This document shows, piece after piece, positions 18,000 to 26,856 of a stretch of 51,102 nt of DNA (position 1 is its first letter; every line of letters starts with the position of its first letter). Source of the stretch: CAVLCC01 sp963661535 (GTDB lineage Bacteria; Actinomycetota; Coriobacteriia; Coriobacteriales; CADBOM01); NCBI GenBank assembly GCA_963661535.1, contig CAVLCC010000008.1:1-51102 (forward strand), in the 5' to 3' direction. A model generated the notes under the pieces. That model searched no databases and was not told where the DNA came from. It saw nothing but the letters and a program-made list of their open reading frames with translations. Both the position numbers and the translations under genes were made by a program.

Positions 18000-18494
18000 A
18001 TGGATAATAATGTTGAACAACAAATAAATAATACAACAGCTGAGCGCAATAATGTCGTAAATCAGATTTCTTCATATCAATCTCAGCTTAATTTACTTAA
18101 TGATCAAAATGAGGAGTATCGTATTCGTCGCGATGCAGTAAAAAGTGTTAAAGACAACATTCCTTGCAGTTTTGACCCTAGGAGTATTTCAAGATTCCAG
18201 AATAGATCTTTTAATGGGTTACAGTATGGCATAAAGGCAGATGGAATAAACAGCAAACAACAAATTATTGATGCTATGCGTGAAAGATATGAAAAAGATG
18301 TTCATTCTGATGCCAAAATGTCAGAGATTCTCTCATTGCTTGGACAAGAGATATCACGCTTAAACCAACTTATTAGTCAAAATGAAGCTTCTATTCAGAG
18401 TTGTAACAACAGCATTAGCAACTATGAAAATCAAAAGAATAATTTAGATAAACAAATTAATCATTTAAATTATGCTAAAAATAATTGGAATTAG
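18000..18494 (+). CDS. Coiled-coil protein downstream of the WXG100 gene, possible T7SS partner or substrate
   Basis: A 164-residue Gln/Asn-rich protein. Residues 1-50 and 110-160 are strongly predicted coiled coils (heptads in VNQISSYQSQLNLL and ISRLNQLISQNEASI), with a central less regular segment containing CSFDPRS. ATG 18000 follows AGGGGA at about 7 bases. The size and helical-hairpin layout recall YwqH/DUF5082 proteins that accompany LXG toxins in Firmicutes, but no diagnostic motif or toxin gene is present. It is the last gene before a tRNA and may be a chaperone, a second secreted WXG100-like protein or an unrelated protein. Confidence 0.65.
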   Translation: MDNNVEQQINNTTAERNNVVNQISSYQSQLNLLNDQNEEYRIRRDAVKSVKDNIPCSFDPRSISRFQNRSFNGLQYGIKADGINSKQQIIDAMRERYEKDVHSDAKMSEILSLLGQEISRLNQLISQNEASIQSCNNSISNYENQKNNLDKQINHLNYAKNNWN

Positions 18495-18637
18495 TTGTTA
18501 CGGAGTCAAACCGGTGCTAAATAGGGGCAACCCGGTGTATACCGATGCAAACCGGCGGGCGAGCAGGCACAAAATTTGTCAACTGACATAACACAAACTT
18601 TTCGCCTATGTTAGTTTGCGATAAAATAAATACCTGT

Positions 18638-18713
18638 GCCTCCGTAGCTCAGGGGATAGAGCACCGCTCTCCTAAAGCGGGTGCCGCAGGTTCGAATCCT
18701 GCCGGGGGCACCA
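18638..18713 (+). tRNA. tRNA-Arg (CCT)
   Basis: Acceptor GCCTCCG (18638-18644) pairs with CGGGGGC near the 3' end (one T-G pair), discriminator A, then an encoded CCA ending at 18713. The anticodon stem CCGCT/AGCGG encloses CTCCTAA with anticodon CCT, reading AGG. The preceding spacer carries three AACCGG-like words with no clear role. Confidence 0.96.
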
Positions 18714-18955
18714 GTTTTTCTTAAGTTTCAAATGTTTGTTCGAGAATCCAAAAATCCTAAATAAATGCAGGTGACTTAATAAAGCTTTTTGCATAGTAAC
18801 ATGCTGAATAAATCGGAAAAATTTAACACTTTTTTCTAGGTTTTGAGGAAAAGTGGTACTAAAGTTGCCAGGCATTGTTAAGGCTAGATACAGTTAGACT
18901 AATATGTTAATAGAATATCTATGCTTGCCTTAAGCAGTTAAAAGACAGCTTAAAT

Positions 18956-18991
18956 AAAAAAACACCCAAGCTCGTGGCCTCCGGGTGTTTT
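18956..18991 (-). terminator. Rho-independent terminator of serS
   Basis: AAAACACCC (18959-18967) pairs with GGGTGTTTT (18983-18991). Read on the minus strand, the stem is followed by a T run derived from the A tract at 18956-18960, correctly placed 50-90 bases beyond the serS stop. Confidence 0.85.
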
Positions 18992-19044
18992 GCAGATTCA
19001 GCTGTTTATGCGTGCCTGCACGCCTATGCAAACGCACGCAAAAT

Positions 19045-20334
19045 TTATGCAAGTTCGTCTTTAGTAATATACTCTGTGCCATTCATATATGGAACTAGCA
19101 CATCAGGAACTTTGATTGTTCCATCTGCTTGTTGGTAGTTTTCGATAATAGCTGCCATAGTGCGACCAACTGCTAGTCCCGAGCCATTAAGGGTGTGAAG
19201 ATACGCGGTGCCGTGTCCATCGGCTTTTTTGTATTTGATGCTAGCGCGTCTTGCCTGAAAATCTCCACAACAAGAGCAAGACGAAATCTCTTTATAGTTG
19301 TTATAAGAAGGAAGCCAAACTTCTAGGTCGTATGTTTTGGCTGCAGAAAATCCCATGTCGCCTGTGCATAGAGTTATAACTCTATATGGAAGCTCTAACA
19401 ATTGCAAAATGTTTTCTGCGCTTTGAACCATAAGCTCTAGCTCATCATAAGATGTTTCAGGAGTTGCAAACTTGACCATCTCAACCTTGTCAAATTCATG
19501 AACCCTAATAAGACCGCGGGTGTCGCGTCCAGCACTTCCAGCTTCTTCTCTAAAGCATGGTGTAAATGCACAATATTTGCGTGGAAGAGTCTTTTCATCA
19601 AGAGTTTCGCCTCTATGTATGTTTGTTAAAACAACCTCAGCAGTTGGAATTAAATAGAGCCCGCCGGTTGTTTTGAACAAATCATCTTCAAACTTAGGGA
19701 GCTGACCTGTGCCTGTGAGTGTCTCAGCATTTGCCATAACCGGACACCACCACTCTTTAAATCCACGCGAAAGATGCGTGTTTATCATAAAATTAATGAG
19801 GGCTCGCTCAAGCATGGCACCTTTTCCGCCGAGAAGAACAAAACGTGCCTGCGCAATCTTGACCGCACGTTCAAAATCTATGATCCCAAGCTCTGGACCA
19901 AGATCCCAGTGGGGCTTCATTTCAAAATCAAATTCCCTAGGCGTGCCCCAGCGTCTTACCTCAACATTTTCGGTCTCGTCTTTGCCCGCCGGAACCGACT
20001 CATGTGGAATATTTGGCGTTCCCAACAAAATTTTGTTTAGAGCTTCTTCTGTTTGGGAAAGTTCAGAACCTAGCGTGTCTATCTGCGCATTTATTTCTTT
20101 GACCTCAGCTTTTTTAGACTCCGCCTCGTCTTTTTTGCCCGCGCCCATAAGCTTGCCAATTTCTTTTGACGAAGAATTGCGCTTAGCCTGATATGCTTCT
20201 ACCTTTGAGATAAGCTCACGCCTTTTGGAGTCTAGATTTATAAAAGCATCTGGATTCCAAGCATCAAAATTGCGTAGCTTCATTGCATTAGTAACTGCAT
20301 CAAGGTTGTCGCGCACAAATCTGGCGTCAAGCAT
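19045..20334 (-). CDS. serS: Seryl-tRNA synthetase
   Basis: A 429-residue class II synthetase that charges tRNA-Ser with serine in the cytosol. It has the N-terminal long antiparallel coiled coil (about 25-105) that grips the tRNA-Ser variable arm, then the class II core: LYLIPTAEVVLTN substrate loop, motif 2 around FREEAGSAGRDTRG and motif 3 GLAVGRTMAAIIEN. The length matches the family. Start ATG 20334 follows AGGAGG on the minus strand. No T-box is seen upstream. It is a lone gene divergent from the next. Confidence 0.97.
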   Translation of the reverse strand: MLDARFVRDNLDAVTNAMKLRNFDAWNPDAFINLDSKRRELISKVEAYQAKRNSSSKEIGKLMGAGKKDEAESKKAEVKEINAQIDTLGSELSQTEEALNKILLGTPNIPHESVPAGKDETENVEVRRWGTPREFDFEMKPHWDLGPELGIIDFERAVKIAQARFVLLGGKGAMLERALINFMINTHLSRGFKEWWCPVMANAETLTGTGQLPKFEDDLFKTTGGLYLIPTAEVVLTNIHRGETLDEKTLPRKYCAFTPCFREEAGSAGRDTRGLIRVHEFDKVEMVKFATPETSYDELELMVQSAENILQLLELPYRVITLCTGDMGFSAAKTYDLEVWLPSYNNYKEISSCSCCGDFQARRASIKYKKADGHGTAYLHTLNGSGLAVGRTMAAIIENYQQADGTIKVPDVLVPYMNGTEYITKDELA

Positions 20335-20655
20335 AGGTTTTCCTCCTAAAACGAATTTATATCAACTACCAAGAATAACACCTAGGCGGCACACTTTTAT
20401 GAATAACCCACGCTAAAGGCATGAGCTTGAGACATGGAGCAGGGACCGTAACTGTAATGTTGCAATTAGTCTGGAAAGTTACGCTTATCTAGGAACAATA
20501 AGTAATAAACAAAATAAACTATAAGGGTAAGACCACAAAAGTTAACAACGACCTCTTCATCAATTGCGCTGCAAACAAACAAGTTTGCTTTTGTTAATAT
20601 AGACATAGTACAAACGCGTGTAGATATAACCAACAAAGGGAGAGGACGTGTAAAA
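20335..20655. other. 321-base divergent intergenic region between serS and the DUF697-like gene
   Basis: On the minus strand GATATAAAT around 20355-20365 is a plausible serS -10 element close to the AGGAGG ribosome binding site. On the plus strand GGGAGAGGA lies before the next start. I looked for a serine T-box (GGTGGNACCGC on either strand) and found none, and I see no other structured RNA. Confidence 0.5.
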
Positions 20656-21735
20656 ATGGCGGGAATTAACCTTGACACAGTTGTAGATTCAGTTTTAAAA
20701 ATCGACGATACAGCAGACTTGCATAGAGATATTAGCATTCAAATTTTGGTTGACGAGAGTGTTGACTCTAATCTTATAAGCCAAGCGCGCAGCGCATTAA
20801 CTCCAAATACAGATAATGTGGAGCTTTCGGTAGGCTCTTTTTATGACGATATTGCCGTTGTAGACTCAGAGGCAGACTTGGTTATCATTTTGGCAAACAC
20901 ATCTATGTGGGTGGGGGCAACTGCAGCGGTAGCTGAGGCATCTGAGGTTGCGTGCGTAGTGCTTGCTCAAAACGTCGGCGTAGCTGTGCAAAATGCAGAA
21001 GTCATAAGCTTTCCTTTAGACCCACAAAATTTAATTGCAAAAGAGCTCTTGGGTCAAGAAAAATTCTTTGGTGGAGAGCTAGTTGATATTGCAACCGATG
21101 CGTGTGCGGAGGCAATTTCGGAGACATTTGACGTAGTAACAAAAACTATCCCCAAGTATTTGACGGGAGCCCCTCTAACTAACAGCACATTAGATATTGA
21201 ACTTCCACGTTTTGGTGCTCAGCCAGTTGAAGACGACGAACTTTTTGAAGCACTAGGATTTTGGATTATGCAAAATTGTCCGGATTTTAGAGACGCGTTT
21301 GCTACTGCATTTGACTTTGCTAAAATGCCTCAAATAAAACAGATTGCCCAGCGTACTGCATACGAAAATGCGGTTACAGGTGCAATTTTTTTTACACCAG
21401 GAGCAGACTTTCCGGTAATGACTCTCAATCAACTCAAAATGCTGGTAGAAATTGGCCGCGCCAACGGCATTTCTCCCGATAAACAAACAGTGCCAGAAGC
21501 AGTGTTAATTGTTGCGTCTGCATTTGCGTCGCGCACATTTACACGCATGTTATGCAGGGCATTTCCGCTTCTAAGCTGGTTTATAAAAATAGGAGTTAGC
21601 TACTTTGTGACCCTCGCAATTGGATACGTGATCAATTCTTATATGCAAGCTGGGCGCGTATTTCCAATTGAGCGAATTGGAAGCTTTGAGCTAAACACGG
21701 ATCAAGTGCCTAGCGTTCAGGGCGTGGTGGAATAA
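20656..21735 (+). CDS. DUF697-like membrane-associated protein of unknown function
   Basis: A 359-residue protein. The first 130 residues have an alpha/beta P-loop-like rhythm (ISIQILVDES, ADLVIILANTSMWVGATAAVAE) but no Walker lysine. The C-terminal part (about 235-345) resembles DUF697: a TAYENAVTGAIFFTPGADFP segment, a long helix with LNQLKMLVEIGRANG, and two short hydrophobic stretches (PLLSWFIKIGVSYFVTLAIGY). DUF697 proteins are often fused to or partnered with Era-like GTPases, and here the N-terminal half may be a decayed GTPase. It is adjacent (2 bases) to the radical SAM gene, suggesting co-transcription. Confidence 0.65.
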   Translation: MAGINLDTVVDSVLKIDDTADLHRDISIQILVDESVDSNLISQARSALTPNTDNVELSVGSFYDDIAVVDSEADLVIILANTSMWVGATAAVAEASEVACVVLAQNVGVAVQNAEVISFPLDPQNLIAKELLGQEKFFGGELVDIATDACAEAISETFDVVTKTIPKYLTGAPLTNSTLDIELPRFGAQPVEDDELFEALGFWIMQNCPDFRDAFATAFDFAKMPQIKQIAQRTAYENAVTGAIFFTPGADFPVMTLNQLKMLVEIGRANGISPDKQTVPEAVLIVASAFASRTFTRMLCRAFPLLSWFIKIGVSYFVTLAIGYVINSYMQAGRVFPIERIGSFELNTDQVPSVQGVVE

Positions 21736-21736
21736 A

Positions 21737-23917
21737 TTGAGTGGCACCAAATCAGCTTCTGTTTGGGAGCAAATAGAACCGCTGCTTTTAAAGTGCGACA
21801 AACCCACGCGATATATAAACAACGAGTTTGGCTCAACATATAAACCCGATGCAAACTACCGGTTTACGCTTGTGTATCCCGACACATATGAGGTTGGGCT
21901 CCCCAATCAGGGACATGCAATTTTGTACCGCATAATTAACTCAATCGAGGGTGCATGTGCTGAGCGTTCGTATGTACCTTGGACAGATATGAGCGACCTT
22001 ATGAGGCAAAATGGGGTGCCTCTATATTCGATGGAGTCGTTTGAGCCGCTTTTGGCTTCGCAGGTTGTTGGTTTTACGCTTCAACATGAGCTTTGCTATA
22101 CCAATGTGTTGGAGGCTCTCGACTTAGCTGGAATAGAGTTTTTGGCAAAAGACCGCGGTGAGGACTGCCCTTTGGTGGTTGCGGGGGGACCTGCGACTTA
22201 TAATCCAGAGCCCATGGCTGAGGTTTTTGATGCCATAATGATAGGCGAGGGCGAGCAAGTAATTGTGGAGTTTGTGCAAACTCACATGCGTATGTTGTTT
22301 GAGGGTGCGACGCGCGAACAAATTGTGATGGAGCTTGCAAAAATTCCTGGGGTGTATGTTCCATCGTTGTATCGTGAGGTTGACGCGGGGGTTTGTTGTG
22401 GCGACGGGACTTTGTGCGATGGCTTATCGTGCGACGACCATTCGCATGATGAGCTGCGTGACGACCCTTCGCGCGACGGCTTCGCGCACGGTGACTCAGC
22501 ACACAACACCTCTCACAAATACACAGTTTTAGAGCCCACGCAAAGTTGGGTTCCTCCACAAATTAAAAAGCGCGTGCTGCAAGACTTTGACGCAATGTCG
22601 CCGAATACGCTGCCTATAGTTCCATATGGTGAGCTAATTCACGACAGACTCGCGGTTGAGATTTTGCGGGGGTGTTCGCGCGGCTGCAGATTTTGCCAGG
22701 CTGGAATGACTTATCGACCTGTGCGCGAGCGCGATGCAAATTCCGTTGTGTCGGCTGCATTGTGTGGACTTGCTACCACAGGTTATGATGAGGTGTCGTT
22801 AACGTCGCTCTCTTCTACCGACCACTCTCAGATAGAGCAAATTTTGCGACGTCTAGATGCGGCAGTTGATGGTAGGGGGATCTCGGTTTCGCTTCCGTCT
22901 CAGCGTCTTGACGGGTTTGGTGTTGAGATGGCTCATCTTGCGGCTGGAAGCAAAAAGGGGGGCTTGACTTTTGCCCCTGAGGCTGGAACGCAGCGCATGC
23001 GAGACATTATCAACAAAAATGTTACCGAGCAAGACCTTTTTGATGCAATTGCAGCGGCCTTTGATGCAGGTTGGCGCAGGTTAAAGCTCTACTTTATGAT
23101 TGGTCTTCCTTATGAAACCGATGAAGATGTGTTAGGAATTGCAGACTTATGCAACCGCGCATACAAGTTTGCTAAGGAGTGCACTCCGGAGGCCGAACGT
23201 GGAAATGTGCGGCTAACTGCATCGGCTTCTATTTTTGTTCCAAAGCCGCAGACTCCTTTTCAGTGGTGCGGACAGGTGTCGGCGCAAGAGGCTAAGCGCA
23301 AGGTTGACCTTATTTTGGGTGCGCACATGCACAAAGCAATCGACTTTAATTGGCATGACCCCAAAACCTCATTGATAGAGGGGGTATTTGCGCGTGGAGG
23401 ACGCGAACTTTTGCCTGTGGTGATTGGTGCTTGGAACAAAGGGTGCAGATTTGATGCTTGGCACGAATGCTTTTCGATGGATAAGTGGTTTGAAGCTGCT
23501 GCGGAGGCAGGAATTGACTTGCAAGAAGCGGCTAGTCGTGAGTTTGAGGTTGGAGCTCCACTTCCATGGGGACACATTTCTGCTGGAGTGTCTGAGCGAT
23601 ACTTGCGCAAGGAACTCAAACGCGCAAAAAGCGGTCAAACAACTCCAGATTGCACATTTGAGCATTGCACTGGGTGTGGCGTTTGCCAAGACCTGGGTGT
23701 AGATATAATTCTTGGAGGCTCTAAGCGTTTGGGAGGTAAGGCGTCTGCTGGGTTTGCTGGGTCTGCAGAGTCTGCTGGGTCTGCAGAGCAAGGCGAGGCA
23801 GCAGAGTCGCAAGCTGCTCATGAGTGCGAGTTAGGATTGCAACTCAACAACAGCAGCGACCTCAAACCTAAACACAACAACTGCGGCGAGCACATAACGG
23901 AGGACTCTCATGAATGA
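21737..23917 (+). CDS. B12-binding radical SAM protein, TIGR03960 type
   Basis: A 726-residue protein. TTG 21737 is the only usable start upstream of the conserved TRYINNE region. The N-terminal B12-binding-like domain contains FTLVYPDTYEVG and the radical SAM core has GCSRGCRFCQAG, the CxxxCxxC cluster ligands; SLPSQRLDG and LTFAPEAGTQRMR follow. A terminal Cys cluster CTGCGVC is present. Substrate and reaction are not established for this family, which is usually encoded beside DUF2344, as here. Two non-conserved additions stand out: a low-complexity insertion of about 44 residues (216-259) built of 15-base degenerate repeats, and an Ala/Gly/Ser-rich C-terminal tail of about 70 residues. 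The stop overlaps the DUF2344 start by 8 bases. Confidence 0.9.
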   Translation: MSGTKSASVWEQIEPLLLKCDKPTRYINNEFGSTYKPDANYRFTLVYPDTYEVGLPNQGHAILYRIINSIEGACAERSYVPWTDMSDLMRQNGVPLYSMESFEPLLASQVVGFTLQHELCYTNVLEALDLAGIEFLAKDRGEDCPLVVAGGPATYNPEPMAEVFDAIMIGEGEQVIVEFVQTHMRMLFEGATREQIVMELAKIPGVYVPSLYREVDAGVCCGDGTLCDGLSCDDHSHDELRDDPSRDGFAHGDSAHNTSHKYTVLEPTQSWVPPQIKKRVLQDFDAMSPNTLPIVPYGELIHDRLAVEILRGCSRGCRFCQAGMTYRPVRERDANSVVSAALCGLATTGYDEVSLTSLSSTDHSQIEQILRRLDAAVDGRGISVSLPSQRLDGFGVEMAHLAAGSKKGGLTFAPEAGTQRMRDIINKNVTEQDLFDAIAAAFDAGWRRLKLYFMIGLPYETDEDVLGIADLCNRAYKFAKECTPEAERGNVRLTASASIFVPKPQTPFQWCGQVSAQEAKRKVDLILGAHMHKAIDFNWHDPKTSLIEGVFARGGRELLPVVIGAWNKGCRFDAWHECFSMDKWFEAAAEAGIDLQEAASREFEVGAPLPWGHISAGVSERYLRKELKRAKSGQTTPDCTFEHCTGCGVCQDLGVDIILGGSKRLGGKASAGFAGSAESAGSAEQGEAAESQAAHECELGLQLNNSSDLKPKHNNCGEHITEDSHE

Positions 23918-24701
23918 ACAAAAGTTTAGACTCCGAATAAGCTACAGCAAAACAGGCAGACTCAAATATCTATCTCATTTAGAAACCATGCGATGCTTGG
24001 AGCGCAGCATTCGCCGTGCAAATTTGCCTTATTTGGTGAGCCAAGGATTTTCTCCACATATGAAGGTTTCGTTTGGCTGGGCTTTACCAGTTGGTGTTAG
24101 CAGCCAGTGCGAGTATATTGATGTGCTAATAGGCGAGTATATTGAGCCAGAAGAGATTTGTGGGGTGCTTGCGTCTTCTCTGCCAACCAACATGCAGGTT
24201 AAAGATGCATATTATGTGGACCCGTCGGCGTGTTCTTTAGAAGAAGCATTTCCTTATTCTGTATATGTTTGCAAATTTGCACTAGATTGCGACCATGAGG
24301 ATGAGAGCGGCGACCCCAAAAACGAGAGCGGTGACCAAAATCCAGCTTCTGTCGGTGTTTTTGATAGAACAAAAAAAGCTCTGGATAAATTGTTAGCCCG
24401 CGGAAATATGGTTGTCCATCGTAAGAAAAAAGACAAAGTAGTTGAATTTGAAGGACTTTTGGTCTCTACCCCCGAGCTGACTTTAACTAAAAGCGGTAGC
24501 GGCATCAACAACTACACTCAAGAGCTCGTAGAAATGCAAATAATCACATTTACCGAGGGCAAAGGTTCGCTTAGGCCCGACCTTTTTTGTGCCGAGCTAG
24601 TGTCTTTTGATGACAGCTTAAAAGTTCACTCCGTTGAGCGTGTTTTGCAAAGTTTAGAAAATCCTCGCAAACCAGATCATCACTCCTCCTTAAACCCCTA
24701 A
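23910..24701 (+). CDS. DUF2344 (TIGR03936) protein, radical SAM partner
   Basis: A 263-residue protein with the DUF2344 opening: FRLRISYSKTGRLKYLSHLE, followed by the RANLPYLVSQGFSPHMKVSFG region. In many bacteria this domain is fused to or adjacent to the TIGR03960 radical SAM protein and often lies near rng, rplU and rpmA. None of those is present here. An acidic insertion (about 125-145, DHEDESGDPKNESGD) interrupts the usual sequence. The 8-base overlap with the upstream gene argues for coupled translation and a joint function, still unknown. Confidence 0.88.
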   Translation: MNEQKFRLRISYSKTGRLKYLSHLETMRCLERSIRRANLPYLVSQGFSPHMKVSFGWALPVGVSSQCEYIDVLIGEYIEPEEICGVLASSLPTNMQVKDAYYVDPSACSLEEAFPYSVYVCKFALDCDHEDESGDPKNESGDQNPASVGVFDRTKKALDKLLARGNMVVHRKKKDKVVEFEGLLVSTPELTLTKSGSGINNYTQELVEMQIITFTEGKGSLRPDLFCAELVSFDDSLKVHSVERVLQSLENPRKPDHHSSLNP

Positions 24702-24814
24702 TGCTTAACTCCATATTTATCGCAATAGCTTTGCACAGCAAATACAATTGACAAAATAAGACGCTGCTCAAAGTTATGGCATAGTTTGGTGTTGTTTGTA
24801 AGGCAGGTAAAAAA

Positions 24815-26236
24815 ATGGGCGAGAAGAACTTGATCACTAATGTTGATGTTGCTGGATTGCCAAGGTTGGTGTTGGCATCTAAGTCGCCTAGACGAAAAGA
24901 GCTATTGCAAGGCGCAGGACTTAACTTTTGTTGCTTAGCATCAGATGTTGATGAAGAGGTTGAACCTTGCAAGAATGCCGAGGAATATGTAGTTGCTGTT
25001 GCTTCTAAGAAGGCTTATGCTGCGTTGAATATGCTTGCGGGCAACTTGGGACAGTGTGCCCTTTTAGCTTGCGACACAGTCGTTGTTGTAGGCGGCGAGG
25101 GCGATGTTGTTGAGACCTCACGTGAGCCCGCGGTCAGCCAGTGCGATGCTCAACTCACAGGTTCTCCAGAACAAATACTAGGTAAGCCAATAGATTCTCA
25201 AGATGCTAAAAGAATGCTTAAACTGCTCTCGGGCAATACTCATAGAGTCATAAGTGGAGTAAGTATTTTGAAGGGTTCTCTCGACACCAACAGTGATGGC
25301 AATGCCAACGTAGCTGCAAACAATCCAAAAGATATCCCCGAGCTGCCAAACATCCTAAAAACCACATTCGCACAAACCACATATGTAACTTTTAGAGCAC
25401 TTGATGATCTAGAAATTGATAAGTATATACAAACGGGTGAACCCTTTGACAAGGCGGGAGCCTATGGAATACAAGGAGCAGCTGGTAAGTTCGTCGAAAG
25501 CATAGAAGGAGACTATAACAATGTGGTTGGACTTCCTCTCTTAAAAACCCTCGATGTTTTATCTAAAATATATGCTTGCAAAGACCTAAATAAACAAAAT
25601 AATATGCACCAAAATCCAGACGCCAGCAACAAACCAAAGTTCGACGACTCCCCAAAACCTTATGTTCGCAAGCAACTAAAAGCCATAAGACAAGCAATTC
25701 CACAAACCGCAAGGGCTGCTGCCTCGCAAGAGGTTTGCAAAAACCTAATGCACACCCCCGAATTTGAAAATGCACGCGTTATTGCGGCATTTTGTTCCTT
25801 TGGCAGTGAGCTTTGCTTTGACTATATGGCACAACATATGCCAAAAAACAAAATTTTCGCTGTACCAATCACTATGGCAAATCACAAAATGGAATTTGTA
25901 AAGATCGAGCCAACAGAAATTCTTCCGCAAAATCGCACGCTTCCATTTATAACAGACCCTGCAGGCATAACGTCTATTCCCGATGACGCTCAAGTTATTG
26001 ATGCCAAAGACATAGATTTGATGCTTGTGCCTGGGCTAGGCTTTGACGACCATGGGTATCGCATTGGATACGGTGGTGGATACTATGATGTGTACATGAA
26101 GCGCGCTGGGTTTAAGGCTGCATGTTTTGGAGCTTTTTTTGAAGAGCAGCACTACTTTGGCGAGCTGCCTTGCAATTGTGATGATGTTCCGCTCGATGCA
26201 GTGGTTACGCAAAATGGAGTGTTGAGGTTTAAGTGA
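24815..26236 (+). CDS. Fusion of Maf nucleotide pyrophosphatase and 5-formyltetrahydrofolate cyclo-ligase
   Basis: A single 473-residue frame holding two enzymes. Residues 15-255 are Maf: LASKSPRRKELL (20-31), the CDTVV catalytic Asp (D87), ILGKP (121-125) and AGAYGIQGAAGKFVESIEGDYNNVVGLP. Maf hydrolyses non-canonical or modified NTPs. Residues 282-473 are 5-FTHF cyclo-ligase: YVRKQLKAIR, FCSFGSEL, then VPGLGFDDHGYRIGYGGGYYD (385-405, ATP/Mg site), which makes 5,10-methenyl-THF. A 26-residue polar linker joins them. The Maf half carries two extra loops (about 92-119 and 155-185). No stop or frameshift separates the halves, so this is a genuine gene fusion rather than overlapping genes. Confidence 0.92.
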   Translation: MGEKNLITNVDVAGLPRLVLASKSPRRKELLQGAGLNFCCLASDVDEEVEPCKNAEEYVVAVASKKAYAALNMLAGNLGQCALLACDTVVVVGGEGDVVETSREPAVSQCDAQLTGSPEQILGKPIDSQDAKRMLKLLSGNTHRVISGVSILKGSLDTNSDGNANVAANNPKDIPELPNILKTTFAQTTYVTFRALDDLEIDKYIQTGEPFDKAGAYGIQGAAGKFVESIEGDYNNVVGLPLLKTLDVLSKIYACKDLNKQNNMHQNPDASNKPKFDDSPKPYVRKQLKAIRQAIPQTARAAASQEVCKNLMHTPEFENARVIAAFCSFGSELCFDYMAQHMPKNKIFAVPITMANHKMEFVKIEPTEILPQNRTLPFITDPAGITSIPDDAQVIDAKDIDLMLVPGLGFDDHGYRIGYGGGYYDVYMKRAGFKAACFGAFFEEQHYFGELPCNCDDVPLDAVVTQNGVLRFK

Positions 26237-26355
26237 GGTCGAAGTTACTTAGACGAGCTGCGCAGAAGCTGAACGAATGTGACTACACGAAACGCTCGTA
26301 AAAAAACGTATACCAAACTAGACGGTTGCGTCGACCAATATGTACGCCATACAAC

Positions 26356-26796
26356 TTATATACAGTAGTTGTCGCAAGCTATTTCGTTTGATTTATCGAG
26401 TATATCTTGAAGCGATACGCCAGAGAGATAATTCTCAATCATGCTATATAGATTTTGCCATACAAATAATTCTTTGCATCTGCAACCAAAGTTGCAATCA
26501 ATTTCTCCATCGTTGCCAAGACACGAAGCAGGTGCAAGATTTCCCTCTGTTACGCTCAAAATATCAAATACCGTAATAAAATCTGCATCTTTGGCAAGTT
26601 TGTAGCCACCAGATGCGCCCCTAATCGACTTTACAAGATGAGCCGCAGCAAGATTAGGAACAATTTGTTCAAGATATTTCTTTGAGATTTGTGTTGAATC
26701 AGAAATCTCTTTTAGCGAAACCACGTCGTCTTTGTTGTGCTCTGCAAGACAAAGCATCATTCGCACGGCATAGAGTCCTTTAGTAGAAATTTTCAT
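26356..26796 (-). CDS. Rrf2-family transcriptional regulator
   Basis: A 146-residue DNA-binding protein. The N-terminal winged helix has the family signatures MKISTKGLYAVRMML, ISKKYLEQIVPNL and SIRGASGGYKLAK. Cysteines C92, C101, C105 and C107 could coordinate an Fe-S cluster or sense thiols, but the spacing (C-x8-C-x3-C-x-C) is not the standard IscR one. Rrf2 members include IscR, NsrR and CymR. No isc/suf or cys gene is adjacent. A shared 27-base element upstream of this gene and of the amino-acid binding-protein gene (29788) suggests it controls both. Confidence 0.92.
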   Translation of the reverse strand: MKISTKGLYAVRMMLCLAEHNKDDVVSLKEISDSTQISKKYLEQIVPNLAAAHLVKSIRGASGGYKLAKDADFITVFDILSVTEGNLAPASCLGNDGEIDCNFGCRCKELFVWQNLYSMIENYLSGVSLQDILDKSNEIACDNYCI

Positions 26797-26856
26797 GATA
26801 GTTCCAATCTTTAGCCAAAAACGTGTTGCAAAAATTATTTTATATCAAAATTCTGT

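Noticed and set aside
18672..18875. Minus-strand ORF ending in a PRQDSNLRHP-type sequence
   Set aside because: It overlaps tRNA-Arg and is again a tRNA-derived translation artefact.
19709..20191. 160-codon plus-strand ORF antisense to serS
   Set aside because: Mirror frame of serS; no independent signal.
20335..20655. Serine T-box upstream of serS
   Set aside because: No GGTGGNACCGC core or specifier structure could be found on the minus strand.
22074..22559. 161-codon minus-strand ORF inside the radical SAM gene
   Set aside because: Shadow frame of a well-supported gene, with low-complexity His/Arg composition and no ribosome binding site.
26356..26576. Plus-strand ORF antisense to the Rrf2 gene
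   Set aside because: Shadow frame; the Rrf2 protein has full family signatures on the minus strand.
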